A DNA stretch of 64,000 bases from positions 37,254 through 101,253 of the forward strand of contig JALRGT010000009.1 in the NCBI GenBank assembly GCA_023259675.1, in the 5' to 3' direction. The notes under the pieces were generated by a model that made no database searches, was not told the DNA's origin, and worked only from the letters and a program-made list of their open reading frames with translations. Positions 26,331-34,967 of this stretch are shown here, in pieces. A program made the translations under genes and the position numbers. How positions within the stretch are numbered: position 1 is the stretch's first letter; each line of letters starts with the position of its first letter. This DNA comes from Flavobacterium sp. (GTDB lineage: Bacteria; Bacteroidota; Bacteroidia; Flavobacteriales; Flavobacteriaceae).

Positions 26331-26415
26331 TTTATCATTACGGCTTATGTAATCTCAAGCTTTTTATACTTGCTGTTTCACAATCTGATAGATAGATAGT
26401 TTTACCTTTTGAATT
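26331..26415 (+). repeat. Degenerate second copy of the 24941-25024 segment
   Basis: TTTATCATTACGGC begins both segments, and similarity continues through TTTTATACTTGCTGTTTCA to TTTTGAATTGA. The translated residues FIITAYVISSFLYLLFHNLI match copy 1, and then a stop occurs. The copies flank the pectinesterase gene, suggesting an old duplication or insertion. Confidence 0.6.
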
Positions 26416-26459
26416 GAAAAAAATAATAGCAAGTATTATTTTTTTTCTATAACAGTAAA

Positions 26460-27764
26460 CTACGCACGCACTGATTTTACTTTGTGTCCAAATATACCAA
26501 AGTAAAGAATAATCAAAAAGCACACCAACGGAATCAAATAACCTGATTGAATATCATCGTGGTTTAAGTCAATCAAAGTTCCCATTCCGTAAGGAAGGAT
26601 GGCACCTCCCACGATAGACATCACCAGCCAGGAAGATCCGGTTTCGGTATTCGATTTAAGACCAACTAATCCCAATGAAAAAATAGTGGGGAACATGATT
26701 GACATGAAAAATCCGATTCCACCCAGGGCATAAATTACCGTAATCCCATGACCGTAAATGGCCACTGTACAGAGAATTGCACTCAATATAGCATAGATTG
26801 AAAGCAAGACAGAATCTTTTATATATTTCAAAAAGAAAGTTCCGATGAAACGTCCTGCCATAAATAAAAAGCCATAGACACCAAGGTAGTATCCGGCGGT
26901 TTTTTCATCTAAACCGGCTCCTTGTTGTGCGATTCGAATGAAGAAACTGGTAACACAAACTTGTGCACCTACATAAAAAAATTGTGCCGCTACTGCCCAA
27001 CTCAAATGGCGATGTTTTAATACAGAGAAAAAACCCGGTTTCACTTCCACTTCTGTATGTTCCGGTTTCATCGAAGGTAGATGCATGAAATAAAACAGAA
27101 TCGCTACCAATACCAGAATCGTTCCTAAGATAGTATAGGGTAATTTTACGGAAGAAGCTTCTTCCAATAAATAGGCTGCTTTGACTGCTTCTGGCATGGC
27201 TGTCATTTGCTCTGCCGTATAATTGGTTCCTGAAAGAATAAAAACCGAACCGATAATTGGCGCGACCATAGCTGCTAAACCGTTAAAAGAAGCTGCCAAG
27301 TTCAATCTTTTGGAGGATGATTTAGCTGGGCCTAAAATAGCTGCATACGGATTGGCACTGGTTTCCAATATGGTTAAACCACATCCAATCACAAATAACG
27401 CAAACAAAAACAATTCGTATGTTCTCGTATTGGCTGCAGGTATGAATAAAAATGCTCCGGTAGCAAATACTAATAATCCAGTGATGATGCTATTTTTATA
27501 TCCAAATCTTTTGATAATCATTCCGGCAGGAATTGCCATAATAAAATAAGCAAAAAATACTGCGGTATCTATTAAAGTAGATTGACGATTGTTCAGCTCA
27601 CATGCTTTTTTCAGTTGTGGAATTAAGATAGAATCCAGGTTGTGTGCCATTCCCCAAAGGAAAAATAAGCAGGTAATTAAGATAAACGGCAATAAGTATT
27701 TCGTTCCGGCACCTTTTTCGTCCGGCACTTCGTGTTGATCGCCAAGTTGATTCGTAATTTGCAT
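26460..27764 (-). CDS. FHS-type MFS sugar permease (FucP/GluP-like)
   Basis: This 434-residue protein has about 12 membrane helices and the FHS-family start ITCLFFLWGMAHNLDSILIP, with YFIMAIPAGMIIKRFGYK at the loop between helices 2 and 3 and LETSANPYAAILGP in helix 4-5. Relatives import L-fucose, glucose, galactose or related sugars by proton symport. It is the last gene of the seven-gene leftward operon and follows the MaoC gene by 29 bp, so it probably imports the compound that the operon processes. The substrate cannot be read from sequence. Confidence 0.92.
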   Translation of the reverse strand: MQITNQLGDQHEVPDEKGAGTKYLLPFILITCLFFLWGMAHNLDSILIPQLKKACELNNRQSTLIDTAVFFAYFIMAIPAGMIIKRFGYKNSIITGLLVFATGAFLFIPAANTRTYELFLFALFVIGCGLTILETSANPYAAILGPAKSSSKRLNLAASFNGLAAMVAPIIGSVFILSGTNYTAEQMTAMPEAVKAAYLLEEASSVKLPYTILGTILVLVAILFYFMHLPSMKPEHTEVEVKPGFFSVLKHRHLSWAVAAQFFYVGAQVCVTSFFIRIAQQGAGLDEKTAGYYLGVYGFLFMAGRFIGTFFLKYIKDSVLLSIYAILSAILCTVAIYGHGITVIYALGGIGFFMSIMFPTIFSLGLVGLKSNTETGSSWLVMSIVGGAILPYGMGTLIDLNHDDIQSGYLIPLVCFLIILYFGIFGHKVKSVRA

Positions 27765-27793
27765 AAAATATAGGGTGGTTAGTTAATTTAAAT

Positions 27794-28234
27794 TTATTTC
27801 TTTTTGACCAATAGTAAGTGGTCGCAAACCATGACTACTTCGCCTTTTTGGTTAATAATTTCAACATGTTCCGTAACGGTTCCCATCTCGGGTCTTTTGG
27901 CTTCACCTTTTTCCGAAATCGTAATTTCAGAGTGAATGGTATCACCGATGTGAACCGGTTTTACAAAGCGCATTCTATCGTAGCCTTTAGAAAAAGCTTC
28001 AGGATTAATTTCTGATGCTGTTAATCCAATTCCGATACTGAATACCATAGTTCCATGTGCAATACGTTGCCCAAAGGGTTGTGTTTTACACCATTCTTCG
28101 TCCATATGATGCGGAAAAAAATCTCCGGTATGTCCGGCATGAACCACAAAATCAGTTTCAGTGATTGTTCTGCCTAAAGTTACCCGTTTTTCGTTCAATT
28201 GGTAATCTTCAAAAAAAGTTGATTTGAAATACAT
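27794..28234 (-). CDS. MaoC-like (R)-specific enoyl-CoA hydratase/dehydratase
   Basis: This 146-residue hot-dog protein has the hydratase motif [15 protein letters not shown], with the conserved Asp and His, followed by [14 protein letters not shown]. MaoC enzymes add or remove water at enoyl-CoA esters. Its place beside two CoA-transferases implies that the operon makes an acyl-CoA that is hydrated or dehydrated. It lies 33 bp after the Gfo gene and 29 bp before the permease gene. It is single-domain and cytoplasmic. Confidence 0.92.
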   Translation of the reverse strand: MYFKSTFFEDYQLNEKRVTLGRTITETDFVVHAGHTGDFFPHHMDEEWCKTQPFGQRIAHGTMVFSIGIGLTASEINPEAFSKGYDRMRFVKPVHIGDTIHSEITISEKGEAKRPEMGTVTEHVEIINQKGEVVMVCDHLLLVKKK

Positions 28235-28267
28235 TATATTTTTGTTTAAAAGTCAAAAAAAGTTAGT

Positions 28268-29365
28268 TTATAAGTCGTCAATTGATACGCCGCCACTGGC
28301 ATTACTAATATAGCAAGCTTCTACGACTTTCATCGTATCCAATACATCTTGAACGCTGGTATGCAATATTTTATCGGAACCCTCTTTAAAACGCATTAGA
28401 TTTGACATCGTTCCAATGAAAGCTTCCGGAAACCAAGAACCTTCTAAGTCCAGTTTTTTCCATTCGTATTCCGTTGCACCTTCTGCAATAGGCAAAGCAT
28501 ACTCAAATATATCAGGTAAACCGTCAGGGTAATTCATCAATAATCCCATTTTGGCTTTAATAGCCCCTTTGGTTCCTTCCCATTTGATATAACTTTCTTC
28601 GTATTTTGGTCCAAAGTTATGGTCATGATTGGTGTTAATAGCCACGTGCAGATCTTCGCCGTAATTTAAAATAATGGTCGATCTGCAGGAAGAGAGTTTC
28701 TTTAAGGGATGTTTAGCTGTTTTTGCCCAAACTCCTTTTGGATTTCCCAGAAAAGACCTAATACAATCGATGTAATGCACACTATGAAAAAGGATCTCTA
28801 ATCTTGGATGGTCTTTGATTAAAGGGAATAATTCCCAAGGCGTATTTACGGTGACTTTAAATTCAAAGTCATACAATTGACCAATTATTCCTTGATCAAT
28901 CATATTTCTGGCGGCACTCACAAAGGAAGCAAAGCGCAGTTGGAAATTGATGGCTGCCACCAGTTTTTTTCTTTCACAAACAGCAACAATTTCTTTGGCA
29001 TGTTGCAAATTATTTCCCATTGGTTTTTGAATCAAAACAGTAGCGCCGTCAGGTAACTGTTCCAATATATCAACATATTGATCGGGAAGTACCGTAATAT
29101 CATAAACCGCATTTTTGGGTGCATTTTTTACGGTTTCGGCAACACTCTCAAAAACATGTTGAATGTTGTGTTTTTGTGCCAGTTCATGGGCTTTGGAAAT
29201 AGTTCTGTTGGTAATGCCAAAAACAGTGAATCCGGCCATTTCGTAAGCTGGTAAATGGGCGTCTTTTACAATTCCACTGGCACCAATGATGACTATGGGT
29301 TGTTGTGTTTCGGGCAATAAAGGTTTATAAGTGACATTCATGTTTTTTGAATAAGTGACATTCAT
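28268..29365 (-). CDS. Gfo/Idh/MocA-family oxidoreductase
   Basis: This 365-residue protein (358 if the second ATG at 29341 is used) has an N-terminal Rossmann fold with PIVIIGASGIVKDAHLPAYE in place of the usual GxGxxG, QKPMGNNLQHAKEIV with the catalytic-region Lys-Pro, and a C-terminal alpha/beta domain. Family members oxidise or reduce sugars, inositols and sugar acids with NAD(P). A 24-bp tandem duplication gives two starts, encoding MNVTYSKN then MNVTYKPL; I kept the first because it lies 5 bp after the upstream stop. It is part of the CoA-transferase operon. Confidence 0.9.
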   Translation of the reverse strand: MNVTYSKNMNVTYKPLLPETQQPIVIIGASGIVKDAHLPAYEMAGFTVFGITNRTISKAHELAQKHNIQHVFESVAETVKNAPKNAVYDITVLPDQYVDILEQLPDGATVLIQKPMGNNLQHAKEIVAVCERKKLVAAINFQLRFASFVSAARNMIDQGIIGQLYDFEFKVTVNTPWELFPLIKDHPRLEILFHSVHYIDCIRSFLGNPKGVWAKTAKHPLKKLSSCRSTIILNYGEDLHVAINTNHDHNFGPKYEESYIKWEGTKGAIKAKMGLLMNYPDGLPDIFEYALPIAEGATEYEWKKLDLEGSWFPEAFIGTMSNLMRFKEGSDKILHTSVQDVLDTMKVVEACYISNASGGVSIDDL

Positions 29366-29369
29366 GTTT
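29327..29369 (-). repeat. 24-bp tandem duplication covering the start of the Gfo gene
   Basis: ATAAGTGACATTCATGTTT occurs at 29327-29345 and again at 29351-29369. Each copy holds an in-frame ATG (minus strand), so the gene has two identical start contexts eight codons apart. Confidence 0.9.
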
Positions 29370-29370
29370 G

Positions 29371-30594
29371 TTAAAATAGTTTTCTAATTGTAATTTGAGT
29401 TTCTTCAAGAAGTTGTTCTGAAGGGATAGTTCCGTTAATTGCTTTGAGTACCATTTGATCGATTAATTCTGCCACTTTGGGCCAAATAGGGGTTTGTGGT
29501 ATCGTTAAAGCGTTTTCATGCAAGCTTTCTAATTTGTGATAATAGGGAATAGTTTGGTTAATGTCCGAATCATTCCAAGTCGATTTTCGACAGCCAATTC
29601 CTCCTTCATTGGTTAATAGTTTGTCACTCTCTGGTGTGGTGGCAAAACGTAAAAAATCATACGCTAATTTTTTGTTTTTACTCCCAGAGGCGATGGTATA
29701 TAACCAATAGACATTTAAGGAAGCGGTAGTGTGATTTTCATCAAAAGGCAATTCGGCAATATCCACTTTTCCTTTAATTTTTGATTCCTCAATAACTTCA
29801 CACATAGAAGCAAATCCGAACCAATTGATGGCCATCGCCACTTCTCCTTTGGCGAAAGCCATACCGGCTTCAACCGAACCAAATTTTTTCGATTTTGGAT
29901 GAGTCGTTTTCGAGTTATTGACAGTGGCTCTGTAGTAATCTAATGCTGCTACAGCTGCGAGCTGGTTGATGTCTATTTGATTTTGTTCGTTCAATAGGGA
30001 ACCTCCTCTGGTCCATAATTGCAGGCAAAAATCAAAAACCATATTGTGTCCATCCGGATAATTGGCAAAAACACAACCGTATAAATTAGCTGACGGGCGA
30101 TTAAAAAATTCCGCTATTTGGGTGAATTCTTTCCAATTTTTCGGCGGTTGTAATTCGTATCCGTATTGTTTTTTAAAATTTTCTTTTTCTAAATCGTCTT
30201 CAAATAAATCTTTCCTGTATATCAAACATTCCGGACCATCGTGAAAAGGCAATCCATAAGTCCCATTATTGATTTGTTGCAAATGCAATAACGATGGATG
30301 CCAGCCTTCGGGATAGTCTTGAGGTGGATTTTGAGCAATGAGTGAACTTAAATCTTCCACTGCATTGGCATGTACCGCATCAAAAATCCAATCGGTATTC
30401 AAATGGGCAATATCCCAATCTCCATTTTTTAAGCCCTCGTTTGTTAGGGTTTGTTCGTAGAGATCGTGAAGTTCCAAAGGAATCATTTCGACAGCAATGG
30501 AAACGTCGTTTTTGATGCAGAAAGAATCCCATAACTTTTGAAGCGTAATTTCAAAAGGACCAAATTTCCGAACAGCAATTTTAAAATTTCCCAT
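29371..30594 (-). CDS. Solute-binding-protein homologue (family 1) without signal peptide
   Basis: This protein of about 407 residues resembles sugar-binding proteins of ABC importers (SBP_bac_1): GDWDIAHLNTDWIFDA, GTYGLPFHDGPECLIYRKDL, and the hinge-region WLYTIASGSKNKKLAYDFL. The N-terminus MGNFKIAVRKFGPFEITLQK has no hydrophobic signal or lipobox, so it is predicted cytoplasmic. The start at 30594 overlaps the upstream stop (TAATG), giving tight coupling to the CoA-transferase gene. No ABC permease or ATPase is in the operon. It may bind or deliver a ligand in the cytoplasm or may be a repurposed fold; function is unknown. Confidence 0.85.
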   Translation of the reverse strand: MGNFKIAVRKFGPFEITLQKLWDSFCIKNDVSIAVEMIPLELHDLYEQTLTNEGLKNGDWDIAHLNTDWIFDAVHANAVEDLSSLIAQNPPQDYPEGWHPSLLHLQQINNGTYGLPFHDGPECLIYRKDLFEDDLEKENFKKQYGYELQPPKNWKEFTQIAEFFNRPSANLYGCVFANYPDGHNMVFDFCLQLWTRGGSLLNEQNQIDINQLAAVAALDYYRATVNNSKTTHPKSKKFGSVEAGMAFAKGEVAMAINWFGFASMCEVIEESKIKGKVDIAELPFDENHTTASLNVYWLYTIASGSKNKKLAYDFLRFATTPESDKLLTNEGGIGCRKSTWNDSDINQTIPYYHKLESLHENALTIPQTPIWPKVAELIDQMVLKAINGTIPSEQLLEETQITIRKLF

Positions 30595-31733
30595 TAGCAA
30601 TTAATAAATTCATTTATAATTCGCTCGTTATCCTGTCCCAATTTTGGAGAACCTTTGGAAGAAGTAAAATACTCCCCATCTATTTTGATGGGGCAGCGGG
30701 TCGTTTTATAGGCGTAACCATCAATCATTTGCACTTCTTGAATAAAGTCTAAAACTTGAAACCCTTCTTCTTTAAAAAGTTCCTGATAGTTCAATACTTT
30801 GGCACACCAAATATCTGCCGGTTCTAAAATGGCCAACCAATATTCGGTATTTTGAGTGGCTAAATGTGAAGCCAAAATTGCTTTGATTTCATCCCGCAAC
30901 TCAAATTTATTTGCAGGAAACTGTTTCAGAGCTTCACACTGCAAGAGTTCGGATAAAACAGGAATCGAACCCATGGCCAAAGCCAAATAACCATTTTGTG
31001 TTTGGTAAATGCCATATGGTGCACCCAGATAAGCGTGCGCATTATTGTTTTTGGTTCGAACGGGTAATTCGCCACCATCGTTAAAGTAAGTCGTAATAGT
31101 TTCAAACTGAAAGTCTATCGCCGATTCCAACATGCTTACTTGTACTAAAGTCCCCGAATTATGTATCGCTTTTCTATATAAAGCCGCTAGGATTCCTTGT
31201 GCCAAATGTGCTCCGGCCAACATATCGACAATAGACAAGCCCATCGCCACCGGACCGTCGTCCTGATTGCCCGTTAACCACGTCAAAGCAGTCAAGGATT
31301 GCAATAATAAATCCTGACCGGGTTTGTCTTTTAAATTGGGGTGATTGCCATAACCGGATATTTCGGCATAAACCACGTTTGGATTTATCTTTTTTATTTC
31401 TTCATAACTCAGTCCCACGCGTTCCATTACTCCAGGTCTGAAGTTGTGCATAACGACGTCGGCTTTGGCGAGCAATTTTTTTAATTGATCTCGTTCCTCC
31501 GGTTGCTTAAAATCGATAGCAAAAGATTCTTTGTTTCGGTTTATCGTATGAAAAATGGAAGATTCTCCATTCATAATTAAATCCGAGGTATATAAAGTAC
31601 GGCAGATATCTCCCGTGCCTGGCTTTTCAATTTTTATGACACGAGCCCCTAAATCGGCCAATCGCAAACTAGCCGATGGTCCCGAAAGGAACTGGCTGAA
31701 ATCTACAACTAAATAATCTTCTAATGGTTTCAT
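30594..31733 (-). CDS. Family III CoA-transferase (CaiB/BaiF type), second copy
   Basis: This 379-residue protein has family motifs DFSQFLSGPSASLRLADLGA at the start, HTINRNKESFAIDFK, HNFRPGVMERVGLSYEEI and GQDLLLQSLTALTWLTG. The probable catalytic Asp is in SIVDMLAGAHLAQGILAAL. Class III enzymes form an aspartyl-CoA intermediate and move CoA between carboxylic acids. It is a paralogue of the gene just upstream (3 bp away), and the two could form a heterodimer of the interlocked type known for this family. The donor and acceptor acids are unknown. Confidence 0.93.
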   Translation of the reverse strand: MKPLEDYLVVDFSQFLSGPSASLRLADLGARVIKIEKPGTGDICRTLYTSDLIMNGESSIFHTINRNKESFAIDFKQPEERDQLKKLLAKADVVMHNFRPGVMERVGLSYEEIKKINPNVVYAEISGYGNHPNLKDKPGQDLLLQSLTALTWLTGNQDDGPVAMGLSIVDMLAGAHLAQGILAALYRKAIHNSGTLVQVSMLESAIDFQFETITTYFNDGGELPVRTKNNNAHAYLGAPYGIYQTQNGYLALAMGSIPVLSELLQCEALKQFPANKFELRDEIKAILASHLATQNTEYWLAILEPADIWCAKVLNYQELFKEEGFQVLDFIQEVQMIDGYAYKTTRCPIKIDGEYFTSSKGSPKLGQDNERIINEFINC

Positions 31734-31736
31734 GTA

Positions 31737-32879
31737 TTAATTTAAAAATTGTTCTTGTATTTTTTGATTGTCTTCTCCCACTTGTGGAGCGGCTTTCGAG
31801 TGCAGCAAAATTTCGCAATCCAACTGAATCGGACTTCTGGTAGTCACCAAAGTTTCTCCCGCTGCATTTTTAACGGTTTGTTTCAACTGTAAGTCGGTCA
31901 TGAACGTCTGTTGGTCCAGTTCATTATAATTTAATACTTTTCCACACCAAACGCCTTTACTTTCTAATAAATGAAGCCAATAATCGGTTGCTTTTGTTTG
32001 GATTTTTTCACTCAATAGGATTCTTATTTCATCTCTGTAAACAAACCATTGGTGTTTATCGGCATATTTATTTAAAGCAACGTCCAATAGTTCTCCGATA
32101 TAATATAAATCGCCCATGGCAAGGGAAATGTATCCATCCTGTGTTTGGTAAATTCCATAGGGAGCACTCAAAAAAGCATGTGCACTTCCTTTTACGTCGC
32201 CTCTTTCGGGTAATTGTCCACCATCATTTGAAAAAGCAGTGAGGGCTTCGAACTGAACATCCAAAATGGATTCCAATAAACTCACTTCAACCAATACCCC
32301 TTTTTTGGTTTTGACTCTTTTGAGCAAGGCCGCTAATATTCCTTGTACAAAATGATTCCCGCACATCAAATCGGCCACTGCCAAACCAAAAGGAACGGGT
32401 CCTTGGCTTTTTCGTCCGCTCATCCAAGTCAGTCCCGATAAAGATTGCACCAATAAATCCTGACCCGGTTTTTTTGCCCATGGGCCTTTTTCTCCGTAAC
32501 CGGTTATGGTTCCGTATATCAGTTTATGGTTTATTTCTAGCGCTTTCGCAAAAGTTAATCCGATTTTGTCCATCACTCCCGGTCTGAAATTATGGGTCAT
32601 GATATCGGCTTTGACAATCAGTTTTTTTACTAAAGCTAAATCCTCAGGATTTTTAAGGTCGGCTGCAAACGATTCTTTATTTCGATTAATAGTATGAAAC
32701 AATAAGCTACTGTCATCAATAAATAAATCTTTGATGCTCAGTTGACGGCAAGCTTCTCCTTTTACCGGCCGTTCAATTTTGATTACGCGTGCTCCCAAAT
32801 CAGCCAATTTCAATCCAGCAGAAGGTCCTGCCAAAAATTGGCAAAATTCAAGTACGACTAATCCTTCTAATGGTCTCAT
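31737..32879 (-). CDS. Family III CoA-transferase (CaiB/BaiF type), first copy
   Basis: This 380-residue paralogue of the downstream CoA-transferase has EFCQFLAGPSAGLKLADLGA, HTINRNKESFAADLK, HNFRPGVMDKIGLTFAKAL and GQDLLVQSLSGLTWMSG, with the catalytic Asp in AVADLMCGNHFVQGILAAL. Its start overlaps the stop of the upstream solute-binding homologue by the TAATG arrangement. Two side-by-side CoA-transferases suggest a heteromer or two CoA-transfer steps. Confidence 0.93.
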   Translation of the reverse strand: MRPLEGLVVLEFCQFLAGPSAGLKLADLGARVIKIERPVKGEACRQLSIKDLFIDDSSLLFHTINRNKESFAADLKNPEDLALVKKLIVKADIMTHNFRPGVMDKIGLTFAKALEINHKLIYGTITGYGEKGPWAKKPGQDLLVQSLSGLTWMSGRKSQGPVPFGLAVADLMCGNHFVQGILAALLKRVKTKKGVLVEVSLLESILDVQFEALTAFSNDGGQLPERGDVKGSAHAFLSAPYGIYQTQDGYISLAMGDLYYIGELLDVALNKYADKHQWFVYRDEIRILLSEKIQTKATDYWLHLLESKGVWCGKVLNYNELDQQTFMTDLQLKQTVKNAAGETLVTTRSPIQLDCEILLHSKAAPQVGEDNQKIQEQFLN

Positions 32880-34024
32880 TATTTTTGAATATTTAATGAT
32901 TTTATATAAAGTGCATTCAATTCTTCCAATACTACATTTTCATCACCACCATTCATCAGGTAATCACGAACGACATCACCGGCATGGTCCTGAAAATACA
33001 TGTGTCCATAATATCTCGGACGTAAAAAAGCTCTTTCTAAAGCCGGTAACGTATTTTTAAAATAATCATGTGTCAGGTGGTTTATTCTTTCGTTTTTCCA
33101 AGCTTGTAAATGCCCCGGTTGTCCACCGTTATCGGCAAAAATGGTTTGTTGTACAGGAGAAGAACCCGTAAATTCCGCATACTTAATGGCTTCCGGAATA
33201 TGTTCGCTAAAAGAAGAAACAGCCAAACCGGTACCTCCCAATGAACTAATCATCGGTTGGTCATTTAAAGTAACTAAATCATAAAAATGAAGCAGTTTTT
33301 TACTGTATCCTTCCCTGGAATAATTGGAATAGCCGTAAGCAAAAGGGCAGTAGGCAATTTCGTCTGTATTGACCATGGTTTCATACACTTGAATCGGATT
33401 GCGATTGAAATTGGCTTTATCGATTAGCTGTGCCAATTCTCGGAACTTCTGTAATGCTTTTGTGCCGGTTTCAGTCGAAATCACTTTTTCTTGTGATTGA
33501 AAAGGAGCTTCTCCCAAACTACAGCAATACATGTAGAAGCTCATGAGTACATCAACAGGAATTCCTGCAAAAGCAACCAATCCCTTTTTGGCCAAAGCCA
33601 ATAAATCATCATAGGTTTTAGGTACTTCTAAATCCTTTTTTTTCAAAAGATCTAAACGTGCCGATGCCACAGGTGTAGCCGCATCTATTGGCAATGCCCA
33701 TAGTTTGTTGTCGAAAACATAACTACCGTAAGATTTACCTACGGTATTGATTTCTTGGTCTTTTATATATTCAGATGAAAGATAATCCGATAGCGGTAAG
33801 ATGGCATTGGTTTTAGCGCCAAAACCAGTCCAAGGATGGTCGATAACCATTAAGTCAAATCGTTTGGCTAAATCATCAATTGAAGCGTCTGCAAATTCTT
33901 GTAAACTTCTTTTCTCCCAGCTAATTTCTATTTCAGGATTTAATTCGGTAAAACGTTGCGCCGTTGCGACCATTGGGAGTAATCCTCTCGTATGATTCCA
34001 AGTTATCCCTTTTAATCTTTTCAT
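32879..34024 (-). CDS. Solute-binding-protein homologue (family 1) without signal peptide, operon leader
   Basis: This 381-residue protein starts MKRLKGITWNHTRGLLPMVA and has no signal peptide or lipobox. Features of extracellular solute-binding family 1 are FDLMVIDHPWTGFGAK, DNKLWALPIDAATPVASARL, TYDDLLALAK, and SSLGGTGLAVSSFSEHIPEA in the hinge region. It is a distant homologue of the product at 29371-30594. It leads the operon after a long non-coding region of about 0.8 kb that holds no regulator gene. It is presumably a cytoplasmic ligand-binding protein, and its partner is unknown. Confidence 0.85.
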   Translation of the reverse strand: MKRLKGITWNHTRGLLPMVATAQRFTELNPEIEISWEKRSLQEFADASIDDLAKRFDLMVIDHPWTGFGAKTNAILPLSDYLSSEYIKDQEINTVGKSYGSYVFDNKLWALPIDAATPVASARLDLLKKKDLEVPKTYDDLLALAKKGLVAFAGIPVDVLMSFYMYCCSLGEAPFQSQEKVISTETGTKALQKFRELAQLIDKANFNRNPIQVYETMVNTDEIAYCPFAYGYSNYSREGYSKKLLHFYDLVTLNDQPMISSLGGTGLAVSSFSEHIPEAIKYAEFTGSSPVQQTIFADNGGQPGHLQAWKNERINHLTHDYFKNTLPALERAFLRPRYYGHMYFQDHAGDVVRDYLMNGGDENVVLEELNALYIKSLNIQK

Positions 34025-34826
34025 ATTTTTATTTAATCTTTTTTTTATTTATTCCGATTCCGATTGAAAATCAAGTGTTTGTCTCCTCTCTGTTTTTGTC
34101 AAATAATTACTTCTTAATGCGTTCACTTTAGTCAAAAAGGAGCAAGCTATACTTTTTTGTTAAGTGTCAATTTGACAAATTAACTTCTAAAATATAATTT
34201 ATTTTTTAAAAAAGCATACTTTATTTTATTTATAACTCTTTTCTACAGCGATTTAAAGCTTTTTTTATGTAGTTGTATGATTGCTTTTAACCCTTTAAAT
34301 TTGGTATTGAAATTTTTTTAGTTAAATAGGAATTTGAATTTTTTCAACTAGTTTTACATAGACAAAGTATTATTTGTCATAAAGACACTTAAATAACAGG
34401 CTTTTGTCGATATACAGCATAATTGGTTTTCTTTTTTTAAGTTAACTTTATTCTATTTTTCTGTCGAGGTTTATATATACTTCATTGTAATTTTTAACAA
34501 TTGGATATTTTTTGTGAAATTTTATCAAAATTAAAATATTATAACATTTTGAAAGATATGGATTACATTTTGTTTTTTGGAGTTCCTCATGTTTAAAAGG
34601 GGATTTTTTAAAATTTAAATTTTAAAAAAGAGAGGTCTTTTTAATGATTGAAAAGTAGATGAGTTATTCCTGTAGTTATTTAAGTATAATTGTACTATGA
34701 AAAAGTATGTTGCTCAAAAAGAGGATTACAAATTTGATTGTGTTATTATTTATTGGTAGGTTAGGTTTTTGTTAATCAGTATTTTATAAAAAAAATGAAA
34801 CATTATTTTTTACTATTTTACCATCG
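34025..34826. other. Long AT-rich non-coding region upstream of the CoA-transferase operon
   Basis: There is no convincing gene on either strand. The stretch is rich in TTTG and TANNTTTG-like words, so it presumably holds the operon promoter and 5' leader. A 20-codon ORF at 34697 looks accidental. Confidence 0.5.
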
Positions 34827-34967
34827 ATGAATAGTGATTTAGTATTCAAATCTAGGATTGAAAATAAAAATAACAAACCTGGTAGAGAATTTTCATTGAG
34901 GAGTTTAACTAATCAGAGAATTTGTGTAGCATCCAAGGATGTGCTAAACGATAAAAAAGAATTGTAA
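34827..34967 (+). CDS. Possible 46-codon leader ORF directly abutting OsmC
   Basis: An ATG at 34827 opens a 46-residue ORF beginning MNSDLVFKSRIENKNNKPGR and ending NDKKEL. Its TAA is followed at once by the OsmC ATG, in the same frame. It is a plausible translationally coupled small gene or leader peptide; it could also be a chance ORF. An imperfect hairpin (TAGCATCC and GGATGTGCTA) lies within it near 34930. No family is recognised. Confidence 0.35.
   Translation: MNSDLVFKSRIENKNNKPGREFSLRSLTNQRICVASKDVLNDKKEL

Noticed and set aside
26338..26523. 61-codon minus ORF downstream of the pectinesterase gene
   Set aside because: It is antisense to the degenerate repeat copy and overlaps the end of the permease gene.
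34697..34759. 20-codon ORF MKKYVAQKEDYKFDCVIIYW
   Set aside because: Short, isolated in AT-rich sequence and without homologue or context.
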